From Fodinibius roseus (GTDB lineage: Bacteria > Bacteroidota > Rhodothermia > Balneolales > Balneolaceae), in the NCBI RefSeq assembly GCF_900129315.1, contig NZ_FQUS01000018.1:43808-107807 (forward strand): 64,000 bases of DNA, in the 5' to 3' direction. Positions 56,420 through 64,000 of the stretch are shown here, one piece after another (within the stretch, counting starts at the first letter, position 1; every line of letters starts with the position of its first letter). The translations under genes were made by a program, and so were the position numbers. The notes below the pieces were generated by a model. It was not told the origin of the DNA, did not search any database, and worked only from the letters and a program-made list of their open reading frames with translations.

Positions 56420-58429
56420 ATGAGTCACTCTTCCAATTCACTTGATGACCTTTGTGTGAATACGATACGAACCCTGGCGATGGATGCCGTTCAACAGGCC
56501 GGCTCGGGACACCCGGGCATGCCCATGGGGATGGCGGACGCTGCATACGTATTATGGACAAAATTCCTGAAACACAATCCGGCTGATCCCGGGTGGTATG
56601 ACCGCGACCGGTTTATCCTCTCGGCCGGACACGGTTCCATCCTTCTGTACAGCCTGTTGCATCTCACCGGCTATGAGCTGCCTCTCGAAGAGTTAAAGAA
56701 TCTGCGTCAGCTCGACAGTCTGACCCCGGGTCACCCGGAAGCGCATTTAACCCCCGGCGTCGAAACGACCACGGGTCCGCTGGGACAGGGCTTTGCCACC
56801 GGTGTGGGGATGGCGATGGCGGAAGCGCATATGGCTGCAAAATTTAACAGGGACGGCTATCCCGTTACGGATCATTATACCTATGGCATCGTCAGCGACG
56901 GGGACCTGATGGAAGGCATCTCTCAGGAAGCGGCCTCCATGGCCGGGCACATGAAGCTGGGAAAGCTAATTTATCTCTATGACGATAATGAGATCTCTAT
57001 TGACGGCAGCACCGATCTGGCCTTTACCGAAGATGTGGAGCAAAGGTTTAATGCGAACCGGTGGCATACCATCAGTATTGATGGCCATGATCGCAGGGCC
57101 GTGGAAGAAGCGATTGCAGAAGCTCAGGCCGTAACCGATAAACCTTCGTTGATCTTGTGTCGCACACACATTGGTTTTGGCAGTCCCAATAAGCAGGACA
57201 GTTCGGCTTCGCATGGTTCGCCACTCGGTGAAGAGGAGATCCAACAGACCAAAGACCGGCTCGGCTGGAAGTATGAGGACAAATTTCATATCCCGGAGAA
57301 GGTATTGGAGCATTTCCGTCAGGCTGAAGAGGAGGGAGCAACCCGCACCCGGCAGTGGAAAGAGCTGTTCAATCAATACAGGCAGGAGCATACGGAAGAG
57401 AGCAAACAGTTCGAAATGGCACTGAACCGGGAATTGCCAACCGATTTCGACTCCTTTCTTCCTGCCTTCGAGGCAGATGAGGAGGGAATGGCTACGCGTG
57501 CTTCCTCCGGAAAGGTGATACAAAAGTTGGCTGCCAATATTCCCCAGCTGATTGGTGGATCAGCCGATCTTACCGGCAGCAACAAAACCTGGATGGACGA
57601 TGCTGGAATTTTCGGGTCATCGAACTATGCCGGCAGAAATATTCACTTCGGCGTTAGAGAGCATGCGATGGGAGCGGCACTCAACGGGATGGCCCTGCAC
57701 AGGGGCGTTATCCCGTTCGGGGGCACATTCCTGATCTTTTCCGATTACTGTCGGCCGGCCATTCGCATTGCGGCCTTATCGCATATCCCCTCGGTTTTTG
57801 TCTTTACGCACGACAGTATTGGCCTCGGGGGCGACGGGCCGACCCATCAGCCGGTCGAGCATTTAGCTTCCCTGCGGGCTATGCCCCATGCCCTCGTGCT
57901 GCGCCCCGCCGATGCCAATGAAGTGGCCTGGGCCTGGAAAGCTGCTCTCGGCTATACCGATGGTCCGGCGCTTTTGGCCCTTACCCGTCAGAGTATTCCA
58001 ACCTTTGAGCGGACGGAGGCAAACCGGGCCTCCCTGACTACCAGAGGCGCTTATATCCTGGCTGATTCCGAAAAAGATACCCCCGATGCCATTTTAATAG
58101 GCACGGGTTCGGAAGTCCATTTGGCCATGCAGGCAAGAACCAGGCTCCGGGAGCAGGGCAGGGATGTCCGCGTTGTGAGCATGCCCTCCTGGGAACTCTT
58201 TCGTAAGCAGGATAAAAACTACAGGCAAAGCGTTCTGCCGGAAGAGGTAACCGTTCGCGTGTCCATTGAAGCCGCCGCAACCTTCGGCTGGAAGGAGTGG
58301 ATAGGTGATAAGGGAATGGCCATAGGAATAGATCATTTTGGGGCCTCAGCACCATACAAGGAAATATTTGAGAAATATGGACTGACCGTCGACCGCATTG
58401 TGGAAGAGGCTCAAAAGCTCCTTCACTGA
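56420..58429 (+). CDS. tkt: Transketolase
   Basis: This 669-residue thiamine-diphosphate enzyme of the pentose phosphate pathway transfers two-carbon units between ketoses and aldoses. SGHPGMPMGMADAAY lies at about 28-42. The ThDP motif GDGDLMEG appears as SDGDLMEGISQEAA, and the acceptor-side DSIGLGGDGPTHQPVEHLASLR is intact. Length is typical (660-670). It is monocistronic, ending before an inverted-repeat terminator shared with the convergent phosphatase gene. Confidence 0.96.
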   Translation: MSHSSNSLDDLCVNTIRTLAMDAVQQAGSGHPGMPMGMADAAYVLWTKFLKHNPADPGWYDRDRFILSAGHGSILLYSLLHLTGYELPLEELKNLRQLDSLTPGHPEAHLTPGVETTTGPLGQGFATGVGMAMAEAHMAAKFNRDGYPVTDHYTYGIVSDGDLMEGISQEAASMAGHMKLGKLIYLYDDNEISIDGSTDLAFTEDVEQRFNANRWHTISIDGHDRRAVEEAIAEAQAVTDKPSLILCRTHIGFGSPNKQDSSASHGSPLGEEEIQQTKDRLGWKYEDKFHIPEKVLEHFRQAEEEGATRTRQWKELFNQYRQEHTEESKQFEMALNRELPTDFDSFLPAFEADEEGMATRASSGKVIQKLAANIPQLIGGSADLTGSNKTWMDDAGIFGSSNYAGRNIHFGVREHAMGAALNGMALHRGVIPFGGTFLIFSDYCRPAIRIAALSHIPSVFVFTHDSIGLGGDGPTHQPVEHLASLRAMPHALVLRPADANEVAWAWKAALGYTDGPALLALTRQSIPTFERTEANRASLTTRGAYILADSEKDTPDAILIGTGSEVHLAMQARTRLREQGRDVRVVSMPSWELFRKQDKNYRQSVLPEEVTVRVSIEAAATFGWKEWIGDKGMAIGIDHFGASAPYKEIFEKYGLTVDRIVEEAQKLLH

Positions 58430-58437
58430 CAGAAGTT

Positions 58438-58502
58438 GGAGGTTCAAGGCTGGACAGCCGGAGGTAAAATCTTTCTCATTACCGAACCGGCCTTGAACCT
58501 CC
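58438..58502. terminator. Long-arm inverted repeat between tkt and the phosphatase gene
   Basis: GGAGGTTCAAGGC (58438-58450) and GCCTTGAACCTCC (58490-58502) are a perfect 13-bp inverted repeat with a 39-base loop, followed by TGCCTTTTCT. It lies just after the tkt stop and may end both converging units. Confidence 0.6.
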
Positions 58503-58547
58503 TGCCTTTTCTAGCTTCCAACACTTTCCAGCCTCTCAGCCCGCCCT

Positions 58548-59693
58548 TCAGCCGGATCGGTGCACACAGGTAAAGGTGACGTCATCCCCCGGCTTTTCCC
58601 GGCCGATAAAGTTTTCGAGGGAAGACTGAATTTTGCGAACGATTGTCTTTGCGTGCAGGGACCCGTAAATACTGAGAATGGCGTCGAGGCGGTCCGCCCC
58701 GTATTCCTCCCCGACCTCGTTGCGGGCTTCGGTCAGCCCGTCGGTATAGAAGAGTACACTGTCGCCGGAGCCGAATTGAAATTTCTTTTCCTGAAGATGA
58801 AGTTTAAGATTAGCTGAAGAAGTCATGCCCAGGGCAAAACCGTCGGATCGAAGGTCAAAAGTGACATCCCGCTCCTTGTTAAAGAGAATGGGGGCGTTAT
58901 GTCCGGCTCGTGCAAACGTAAAAAAGTCTTCTTGTGCCGGGAAAAAAGCCGCGCAGGCCGTCACAAACGTTTTATCCGCAATCCCGGATTTAACGTAGTC
59001 GTTAAGTTCCAGGAATAGCTGCTTGGGAGAAGGCTGATTTTTTTCAATAATGAGGTGAACCAGGGCCTGCATGCGGACCATGTAGAGGGCCGCCGACAGT
59101 CCTTTCCCGGAGACATCCGCGATAATGACGTAGATCCCGGATTCGGTTTCAATAATATCCACATAATCGCCGCCCACCTCCTTGGCGGTCGTGGCAAAAG
59201 AGAATATTTCAAGCGATGTACTCTGGAATTCAGTGCCCGGCAGCAGACTCAGCTGAATATCCCGGGCCAGATCTATTTCACGCTTGACGTCTGATTTTTC
59301 AAGCAGTTCCACCAGGAGCAGGATGAGCATCGATCCGAAGGCAAAAGGCAGCAGAAGCTCATAGAAAAGAATGAAGCCGGTAAGTTGAAGAACTCCAAAT
59401 AAATAATGGGAGACAAAGGCGATAACAGATAAGCCGAATAACAGCCGGCGTGTGGGGTTGAGCCGCTCCGTCAGGGCAGAGAAAAGTCGCAGGAATTTCA
59501 GGTGACCGGGAATATCCTCAGGATTCCTCTGTTCGGCGCCTTCCAGTATGGCTTCTTCATACAGCTGCTTGAGCCTATCGGTATCCTTGTAGAAATCTTT
59601 ACCCATACGCTCCCGCGTCATGCCGGATATATATTCCTTGTAAACCGATTTAGTATTTTGAAATGCAGTTTGTGCTTCGTTTTTTAAGAACAT
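58548..59693 (-). CDS. Membrane-linked SpoIIE/RsbU-type PP2C phosphatase
   Basis: This 381-residue protein has an N-terminal soluble region, a pair of membrane segments (about 80-130: LLFGLSVIAFVSHYLFGVLQ and LLLPFAFGSMLILLLVELL), and a C-terminal SpoIIE-type PP2C domain (about 140-380). The metal-binding aspartates lie in DYVDIIE, ADVSGKGLSAALYM and GDDVTFTCV, with YTDGLTEARN also conserved. Such phosphatases usually act on an anti-sigma-factor antagonist in a partner-switching pathway. No antagonist or anti-sigma gene is nearby. Confidence 0.88.
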   Translation of the reverse strand: MFLKNEAQTAFQNTKSVYKEYISGMTRERMGKDFYKDTDRLKQLYEEAILEGAEQRNPEDIPGHLKFLRLFSALTERLNPTRRLLFGLSVIAFVSHYLFGVLQLTGFILFYELLLPFAFGSMLILLLVELLEKSDVKREIDLARDIQLSLLPGTEFQSTSLEIFSFATTAKEVGGDYVDIIETESGIYVIIADVSGKGLSAALYMVRMQALVHLIIEKNQPSPKQLFLELNDYVKSGIADKTFVTACAAFFPAQEDFFTFARAGHNAPILFNKERDVTFDLRSDGFALGMTSSANLKLHLQEKKFQFGSGDSVLFYTDGLTEARNEVGEEYGADRLDAILSIYGSLHAKTIVRKIQSSLENFIGREKPGDDVTFTCVHRSG

Positions 59694-59814
59694 GTAAAAA
59701 ATATGTTATCACGTTGTTATAGCCCTTATTCGTAAACGATATCAAAAAGTTTTACCTTTTTTATTATTACGGTTTATTTCCTCTGCAGGGGTAGGCTCGC
59801 CTGTTAGAGATTTG

Positions 59815-59822
59815 TATATTTG
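59815..59822 (+). promoter_or_regulatory. Candidate -7 promoter box of polA
   Basis: TATATTTG matches TAnnTTTG and sits 37 bp before the polA start codon. The -33 region is not well conserved. Confidence 0.35.
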
Positions 59823-59859
59823 CATTTAATTTTGAAACAGAAGTTAACGATTCAACCAG

Positions 59860-62640
59860 ATGTCTAAAAGCACTCTTTTTTTACTGGACGGTATGGCCCT
59901 GGCTTACCGCTCTCATTTTGCCTTTATACGCAGCAATTTAAAAAATTCCGAAGGAATACCGACCGGTCCTGTTTTAGGATTTGCCAATACGCTGGAAAAG
60001 TTGCTTAAGGAGCATAAACCCTCTCATATTGCCGTTGCCTGGGATACAAACGTGCCGACTTTTCGACACGAAATAGATGATGATTACAAGGCCAACCGTC
60101 CCCCGCAGCCCGAAGAGCTGAAAATCGGCATTCCCCTGATCAAAGAGATGATCGAAGGATATGGTATCCCGAATATCGAGCAGGATCGCTACGAGGCCGA
60201 CGATCTTATCGGTACCATTGCCAGCGATGCCAACGCTGAAGACGTAGATGTGTATATGGTGACGCCGGACAAAGATTTCATGCAGCTGGTACACGATCAT
60301 ATCATGATGTATAAACCCGATAATAAAAACGGCGGCTTTAACCTTATCGGGCGGGAGGAGGTCAAGGATTATTTTGGTGTCTACCCGGAAAAAGTGGTGG
60401 ATGTGTTAGCTATCCTGGGCGATACATCGGATAATATTCCAGGCGTCAAAGGCATCGGCAAGAAGGGAGCGCCCAGGCTGATCAATAAATACGGGAGCCT
60501 GGAAGCAGCTATCGAGGATGCTCCGAATATGTCTTCCAAACGGCATCGCGAAGGCCTACAGGAATATGAAGAGGAAGCACTCCATGCAAAGGAAATGGTA
60601 ACGATTAAGACCGACGTACCGGATACGGTAAAGTGGGAAGACCTCGACTGGGAAGGCGCTGATGAGAAAACATTAGGTAAATTTTTTAAAAGGATGGAGT
60701 TTCGCACGCTGACCAAAAAATATCTTGGCGAAGAAATCAGTCGTTCCTCCCGTAACAAGTCCCGAAAATCAAATAAAAACCAGACTGATCTTTTTGGCGA
60801 GAATGAGACCGAAGAAGGGGAGAGCGGGCTGCAGTCATTCGATGAGGATATTGTCAGTTACGACCTGGTTAACGACCTCACGTCTCTTAAAGAGCTGGTT
60901 GCAAGGCTGCAGGGATCCCGGCAGCTCTGTTTTGATACCGAGACCGACGGGGTGGATCCCATGGTACACAAGCTGGTGGGAATTTCGCTCTCTGCTACGG
61001 CCGGGGTAGCGTATTATATACCGTTGAACGTGGAGGAGGGGATCCCGCAGGAAGAAGCACTGGTCATTCTTGAGCCCTTGTTTACCAACGAGGACACACT
61101 GAAGATCGCCCATAATTACAAATTCGATTATATGATGCTTCGCCGTGCCGGGCTGGAGCCGAAGGGACCGGCTTTCGATACCATGATTGCCGGCTACCTG
61201 ATTGATGCCGACCAGAAGTTAAAGATGGATGCGTTGGCCAAAACCTACCTGCAGTACGAACCTATTCCCATAGAACAGCTGATCGGATCGGGACGGAATA
61301 AGAAAACAATGGATGAGATTCCTGCCGAAGAGGTTGCCGTTTATGCCTGCGAGGATGCGGATATTACGCTTCGGCTGTATGAAGTGCTGAGTGACATTCT
61401 GGAAGAGGATGAATTGTCTGAAATTGCACGGTCCCTGGAATTTCCGCTGATGGAGGTGTTGGCCAAAATGGAAATGCAGGGGGTGCTGGTGGATCAAGAG
61501 CTGCTTGAGGAATTCTCCGAGACGCTCCGCGCCGATCTGATTACCCTTGAGCAGAAGATTTATGAAAAGGCCGGCATGGAATTCAACATTAACTCACCCA
61601 AACAACTGGGAGAGGTATTATTTGACAACATGGGGCTTCCGGCGGGCAAAAAGACCAAGACCGGGCAATACTCCACGGCCGAGTCGGTGCTGAAAAAATT
61701 GGCAACAGAATACGAAATGCCGGATCTCATCCTGGAATACCGGGCGCTCAGCAAATTGAAGTCGACCTATGTGGATGCCTTGCCGAAGCTGATTAATGAG
61801 GAAACGGGACGTATTCACACCGATTACAATCAGAGTATCGCTGCGACGGGTCGTCTGTCATCATCCAATCCCAACCTGCAGAATATTCCCATACGAACGG
61901 AACGGGGACGCGAAATACGGAAGGCTTTTATTGCGGAGGAGGGACATCAGCTGCTTTCGGCTGATTATTCGCAGGTGGAACTGCGTGTCATTGCTTCCAT
62001 AGCGGAGGATGAAAATATGATCAGGGCCTTTAAAAATGGAGAGGATATACATTCCCGGACGGCCAAAGAGATTTTTGATTTGGATTCTATTGACGATGTG
62101 ACGCCAAATCAACGACGTAAGGCGAAGGAAGTTAATTTTGGTATCCCGTATGGGGTTAGCGCGTATGGGCTCGCTAACCGGCTGGGAATCACCAACAGCG
62201 AGGGGAAAGAGATGATTGATCAGTACTTCGAGCGCTTTCCGGGTATATTGGATTATATCAACGAGACCAAAGCCTTTGCCCGCGAAAACGGCTATGTCAA
62301 AACGCTGCTGGGACGCCGGCGCTATATTCCCCGGATTACTGCGGGTAACTGGAATGTGCGGGCTTTTGCCGAGCGAACGGCTATCAATATGCCGATACAG
62401 GGTACTGCTGCGGATATCATCAAGCTGGCCATGATAAACATCCAGGAATTTATCGAAGAGCAAGAGCTTGCCACCCGGATGCTGCTGCAGGTTCACGACG
62501 AGCTGATTTTTTCTGTGCCCGATGAGGAGGCGGCGGAAGTCCCCCCAAAGCTAAAAGAACTGATGGAATCGGCCTACGAACTGGCGGTCCCTCTCGATGT
62601 GGAGATGGGACTGGCCGATAACTGGCTCGAAGCACACTAA
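59860..62640 (+). CDS. polA: DNA polymerase I
   Basis: This is a 926-residue enzyme with three domains: a 5'-3' flap nuclease (about 1-300), a 3'-5' proofreading exonuclease with the catalytic pair D359/E361 in DTETDG, and a family A polymerase with motif A DYSQVELR (D702), motif B KEVNFGIPYG and motif C VHDE (D880/E881). Both exonuclease sites are present, so it should be fully functional in gap repair and Okazaki fragment processing. The linker between the nuclease and exonuclease domains (about 300-340) is charged and low-complexity. Confidence 0.97.
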   Translation: MSKSTLFLLDGMALAYRSHFAFIRSNLKNSEGIPTGPVLGFANTLEKLLKEHKPSHIAVAWDTNVPTFRHEIDDDYKANRPPQPEELKIGIPLIKEMIEGYGIPNIEQDRYEADDLIGTIASDANAEDVDVYMVTPDKDFMQLVHDHIMMYKPDNKNGGFNLIGREEVKDYFGVYPEKVVDVLAILGDTSDNIPGVKGIGKKGAPRLINKYGSLEAAIEDAPNMSSKRHREGLQEYEEEALHAKEMVTIKTDVPDTVKWEDLDWEGADEKTLGKFFKRMEFRTLTKKYLGEEISRSSRNKSRKSNKNQTDLFGENETEEGESGLQSFDEDIVSYDLVNDLTSLKELVARLQGSRQLCFDTETDGVDPMVHKLVGISLSATAGVAYYIPLNVEEGIPQEEALVILEPLFTNEDTLKIAHNYKFDYMMLRRAGLEPKGPAFDTMIAGYLIDADQKLKMDALAKTYLQYEPIPIEQLIGSGRNKKTMDEIPAEEVAVYACEDADITLRLYEVLSDILEEDELSEIARSLEFPLMEVLAKMEMQGVLVDQELLEEFSETLRADLITLEQKIYEKAGMEFNINSPKQLGEVLFDNMGLPAGKKTKTGQYSTAESVLKKLATEYEMPDLILEYRALSKLKSTYVDALPKLINEETGRIHTDYNQSIAATGRLSSSNPNLQNIPIRTERGREIRKAFIAEEGHQLLSADYSQVELRVIASIAEDENMIRAFKNGEDIHSRTAKEIFDLDSIDDVTPNQRRKAKEVNFGIPYGVSAYGLANRLGITNSEGKEMIDQYFERFPGILDYINETKAFARENGYVKTLLGRRRYIPRITAGNWNVRAFAERTAINMPIQGTAADIIKLAMINIQEFIEEQELATRMLLQVHDELIFSVPDEEAAEVPPKLKELMESAYELAVPLDVEMGLADNWLEAH

Positions 62641-62647
62641 AATATAA

Positions 62648-63775
62648 TTACCTGAAGCTGAATCCCACGCCCACTTGTCCCACGGGATACTTCGAGAGAG
62701 TGTAGGAAGCGGTGATATTAAAAATGGCCAACTTTATTCTTGTTCCGACTAAGCCCCGGAAAGAGTTGTTGTCGTCGTAGGAAATGTCAATGGGATTGTC
62801 GATCTTCTCGATTTTTTTTGGTTGATTGGATTGGTCCGGAAAATCTTCATTTGGAACGGTCACGGGATACGAACCGGGAGTATCGATGGTCAGGCTTGAG
62901 GTTTCATACCCAATACCTCCATAAAAGGAAATAAAAGGCAGAGTTTTACCGACCAGGGCGTTAATGGTAAAGGCGTTAGAACGCATGGCTGCTTTTTGCC
63001 CTTCCCAGGTTGAGGGATCATAGTTGTTCTCCACATCACTGCCCTGCTCCGGATCAACATCAAAAGCAATGGAGGAGTTTAGTTTGGTATAGCCTGCCTG
63101 CAGCGAAATATTGACGGGGATAAGCTTGCCGCCGGGCAGCCACTGGGTGATATCATGCTTGAGTCCAATCCCCCAGAGGTCCAGTTTTATATCATTGGGA
63201 AGGTCAAGGGGAGGAACATAGCGAACCGTCACATCGGTGCCCTTGACAAAGCCCACACTTGCCTGTACCATGGGCGCAGGCACATAGGGAACGTCAGTAC
63301 CCCCGGGCATTTCAAAATCCACCCTTTCCTGCTGCTGTTCACCTGTTTGTGGGTTGGTATACGAAAAATAGGCGCCCAGGGTGGTATTTGATTCGTCCCC
63401 ACCAAAGGCAGTGGGCGTAACAGGCGAGGTTGATTCCTCTTCGATATATTCCAGTTCCTTTAAATTCAGTTCCTGTACGTTGAATGAGCGGTCGGCGCCG
63501 GGTACACGGGCCACACTGGCACTTACTGTCAGATCAAAGCCGAGCACGCTATGGGACTTTGCCGTATTAAACCAGCCGGTGTTGAGGTCGGATCCGAAGC
63601 CGCTTCCGACGGGATCAAAGTAAGCCTTCAGCAGGGTGTTCGCATCTTGTCTGCCTTCCTCGGTTGCTGCGGCCTGGATAATATCACCGGCATTATTGAG
63701 CTGGGCTGTTACCGGTGATGTCACCATTAGTAATAAAAGACCGATTCCTATAAGGGTATATAGCTTTTTATCCAT
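62648..63775 (-). CDS. DUF6588 outer-membrane-type beta protein
   Basis: This 375-residue protein has a signal peptide (about 1-25, ending VTAQ), an early helix (DANTLLKAYFDPVG), the motif LNTGWFNTAKSHSVLGFDLTV typical of DUF6588, and a C-terminal strand ending in GFSFR with aromatic terminal Phe-Arg. The alternating pattern suggests a beta-barrel in the outer membrane. Function is unknown. It converges with polA, the stop codons being 8 bp apart. Confidence 0.85.
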   Translation of the reverse strand: MDKKLYTLIGIGLLLLMVTSPVTAQLNNAGDIIQAAATEEGRQDANTLLKAYFDPVGSGFGSDLNTGWFNTAKSHSVLGFDLTVSASVARVPGADRSFNVQELNLKELEYIEEESTSPVTPTAFGGDESNTTLGAYFSYTNPQTGEQQQERVDFEMPGGTDVPYVPAPMVQASVGFVKGTDVTVRYVPPLDLPNDIKLDLWGIGLKHDITQWLPGGKLIPVNISLQAGYTKLNSSIAFDVDPEQGSDVENNYDPSTWEGQKAAMRSNAFTINALVGKTLPFISFYGGIGYETSSLTIDTPGSYPVTVPNEDFPDQSNQPKKIEKIDNPIDISYDDNNSFRGLVGTRIKLAIFNITASYTLSKYPVGQVGVGFSFR

Positions 63776-64000
63776 GATAAAATATCTGGTAAGTATATTG
63801 TGTTAACCGGTTTGTACGTATTGAGAATATTGAAAAACCCGTTTTTTGTTGGGCCAACAGGGGCCTTATCACACATTCAAAGATGTTGTGGTTAAATACC
63901 AATAATTAATAAGGGTCTTATGAAGCATAGCATGTTATAAAAGTTTGTAACATATTGCTATGCAATGAATAACAAATATTATAAGCGTTCAAAAATTTCA
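63776..64000. other. Terminal intergenic region
   Basis: These 225 AT-rich bp at the window edge lie upstream of the DUF6588 gene and probably contain its promoter. No gene is seen. Confidence 0.3.

Noticed and set aside
1..64000. tRNA, rRNA, CRISPR arrays and insertion sequences
   Set aside because: No tRNA T-loop context, rRNA signature, regularly spaced repeats or transposase-like protein could be recognised by reading. A tRNA scan was not possible here.

Overview
The window is about 64 kb of chromosome from a Gram-negative bacterium of the Bacteroidota/Balneolota type, possibly a salt-adapted marine or soda-soil Balneolota; this assignment is an inference. It rests on the gene families (BNR-4 propeller lipoprotein, DUF6807/PmoA, DUF6797, DUF5683, DUF6588, DUF58/VWA 'Bat'-like genes, fasciclin lipoproteins), on lipoproteins with Bacteroidota-like signals, on a few promoter-like TAnnTTTG boxes, and on acidic proteins together with a TrkAH potassium system. 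Base composition is near 50% G+C over most of the window. The first 2.4 kb is much more AT-rich. No rRNA, tRNA, CRISPR array or transposase gene was recognised.

Region 1 (1-16.4 kb) is accessory metabolism, all on the + strand. It opens with the 3' part of a sugar-dehydrogenase-like propeller/PKD/cytochrome c protein. This is followed by a BNR-4 propeller lipoprotein, a lactate-permease-type carrier, a cupin, a Gfo/Idh/MocA oxidoreductase, a GH88-like unsaturated-uronidase relative, a short-chain reductase, an SLC13-type carboxylate carrier, a DUF6807 protein and a DUF6797/cytochrome c lipoprotein. Together they look like a locus for taking up and oxidising an acidic sugar released from a polysaccharide. 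It has no SusC/SusD pair and no regulator in view.

Region 2 (16.9-25.1 kb) holds membrane functions: a two-gene HTTM-like membrane protein/partner unit (-), a DUF3047 protein and an MMPL/RND-type exporter (+), and the trkA-trkH potassium uptake operon (-). Region 3 (25.4-41 kb) holds mgtE, the overlapping thyA-folA pair, an RND efflux pump with its adaptor (-), an HD phosphohydrolase, a hot-dog thioesterase, M42 and M1 peptidases, and a two-domain fasciclin lipoprotein.

Region 4 (40.4-64 kb) is core housekeeping: tsaC/sua5 overlapping mfd, a DUF58/VWA gene set split by a convergent M23 peptidase gene, alanine dehydrogenase, parA-parB with a DUF5683 gene and a LOG-family gene, a TPR protein, transketolase, a SpoIIE-type phosphatase, polA and a DUF6588 outer-membrane-type protein.

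The most notable structure not explained by genes is a dispersed intergenic repeat of about 130-150 bp with inverted ends. Four clear copies (10.4, 25.2, 40.2 and 49.4 kb) and two degenerate copies (22.1 and 54.9 kb) can be aligned by eye. A separate imperfect palindrome of about 145 bp lies at 16.70-16.84 kb.
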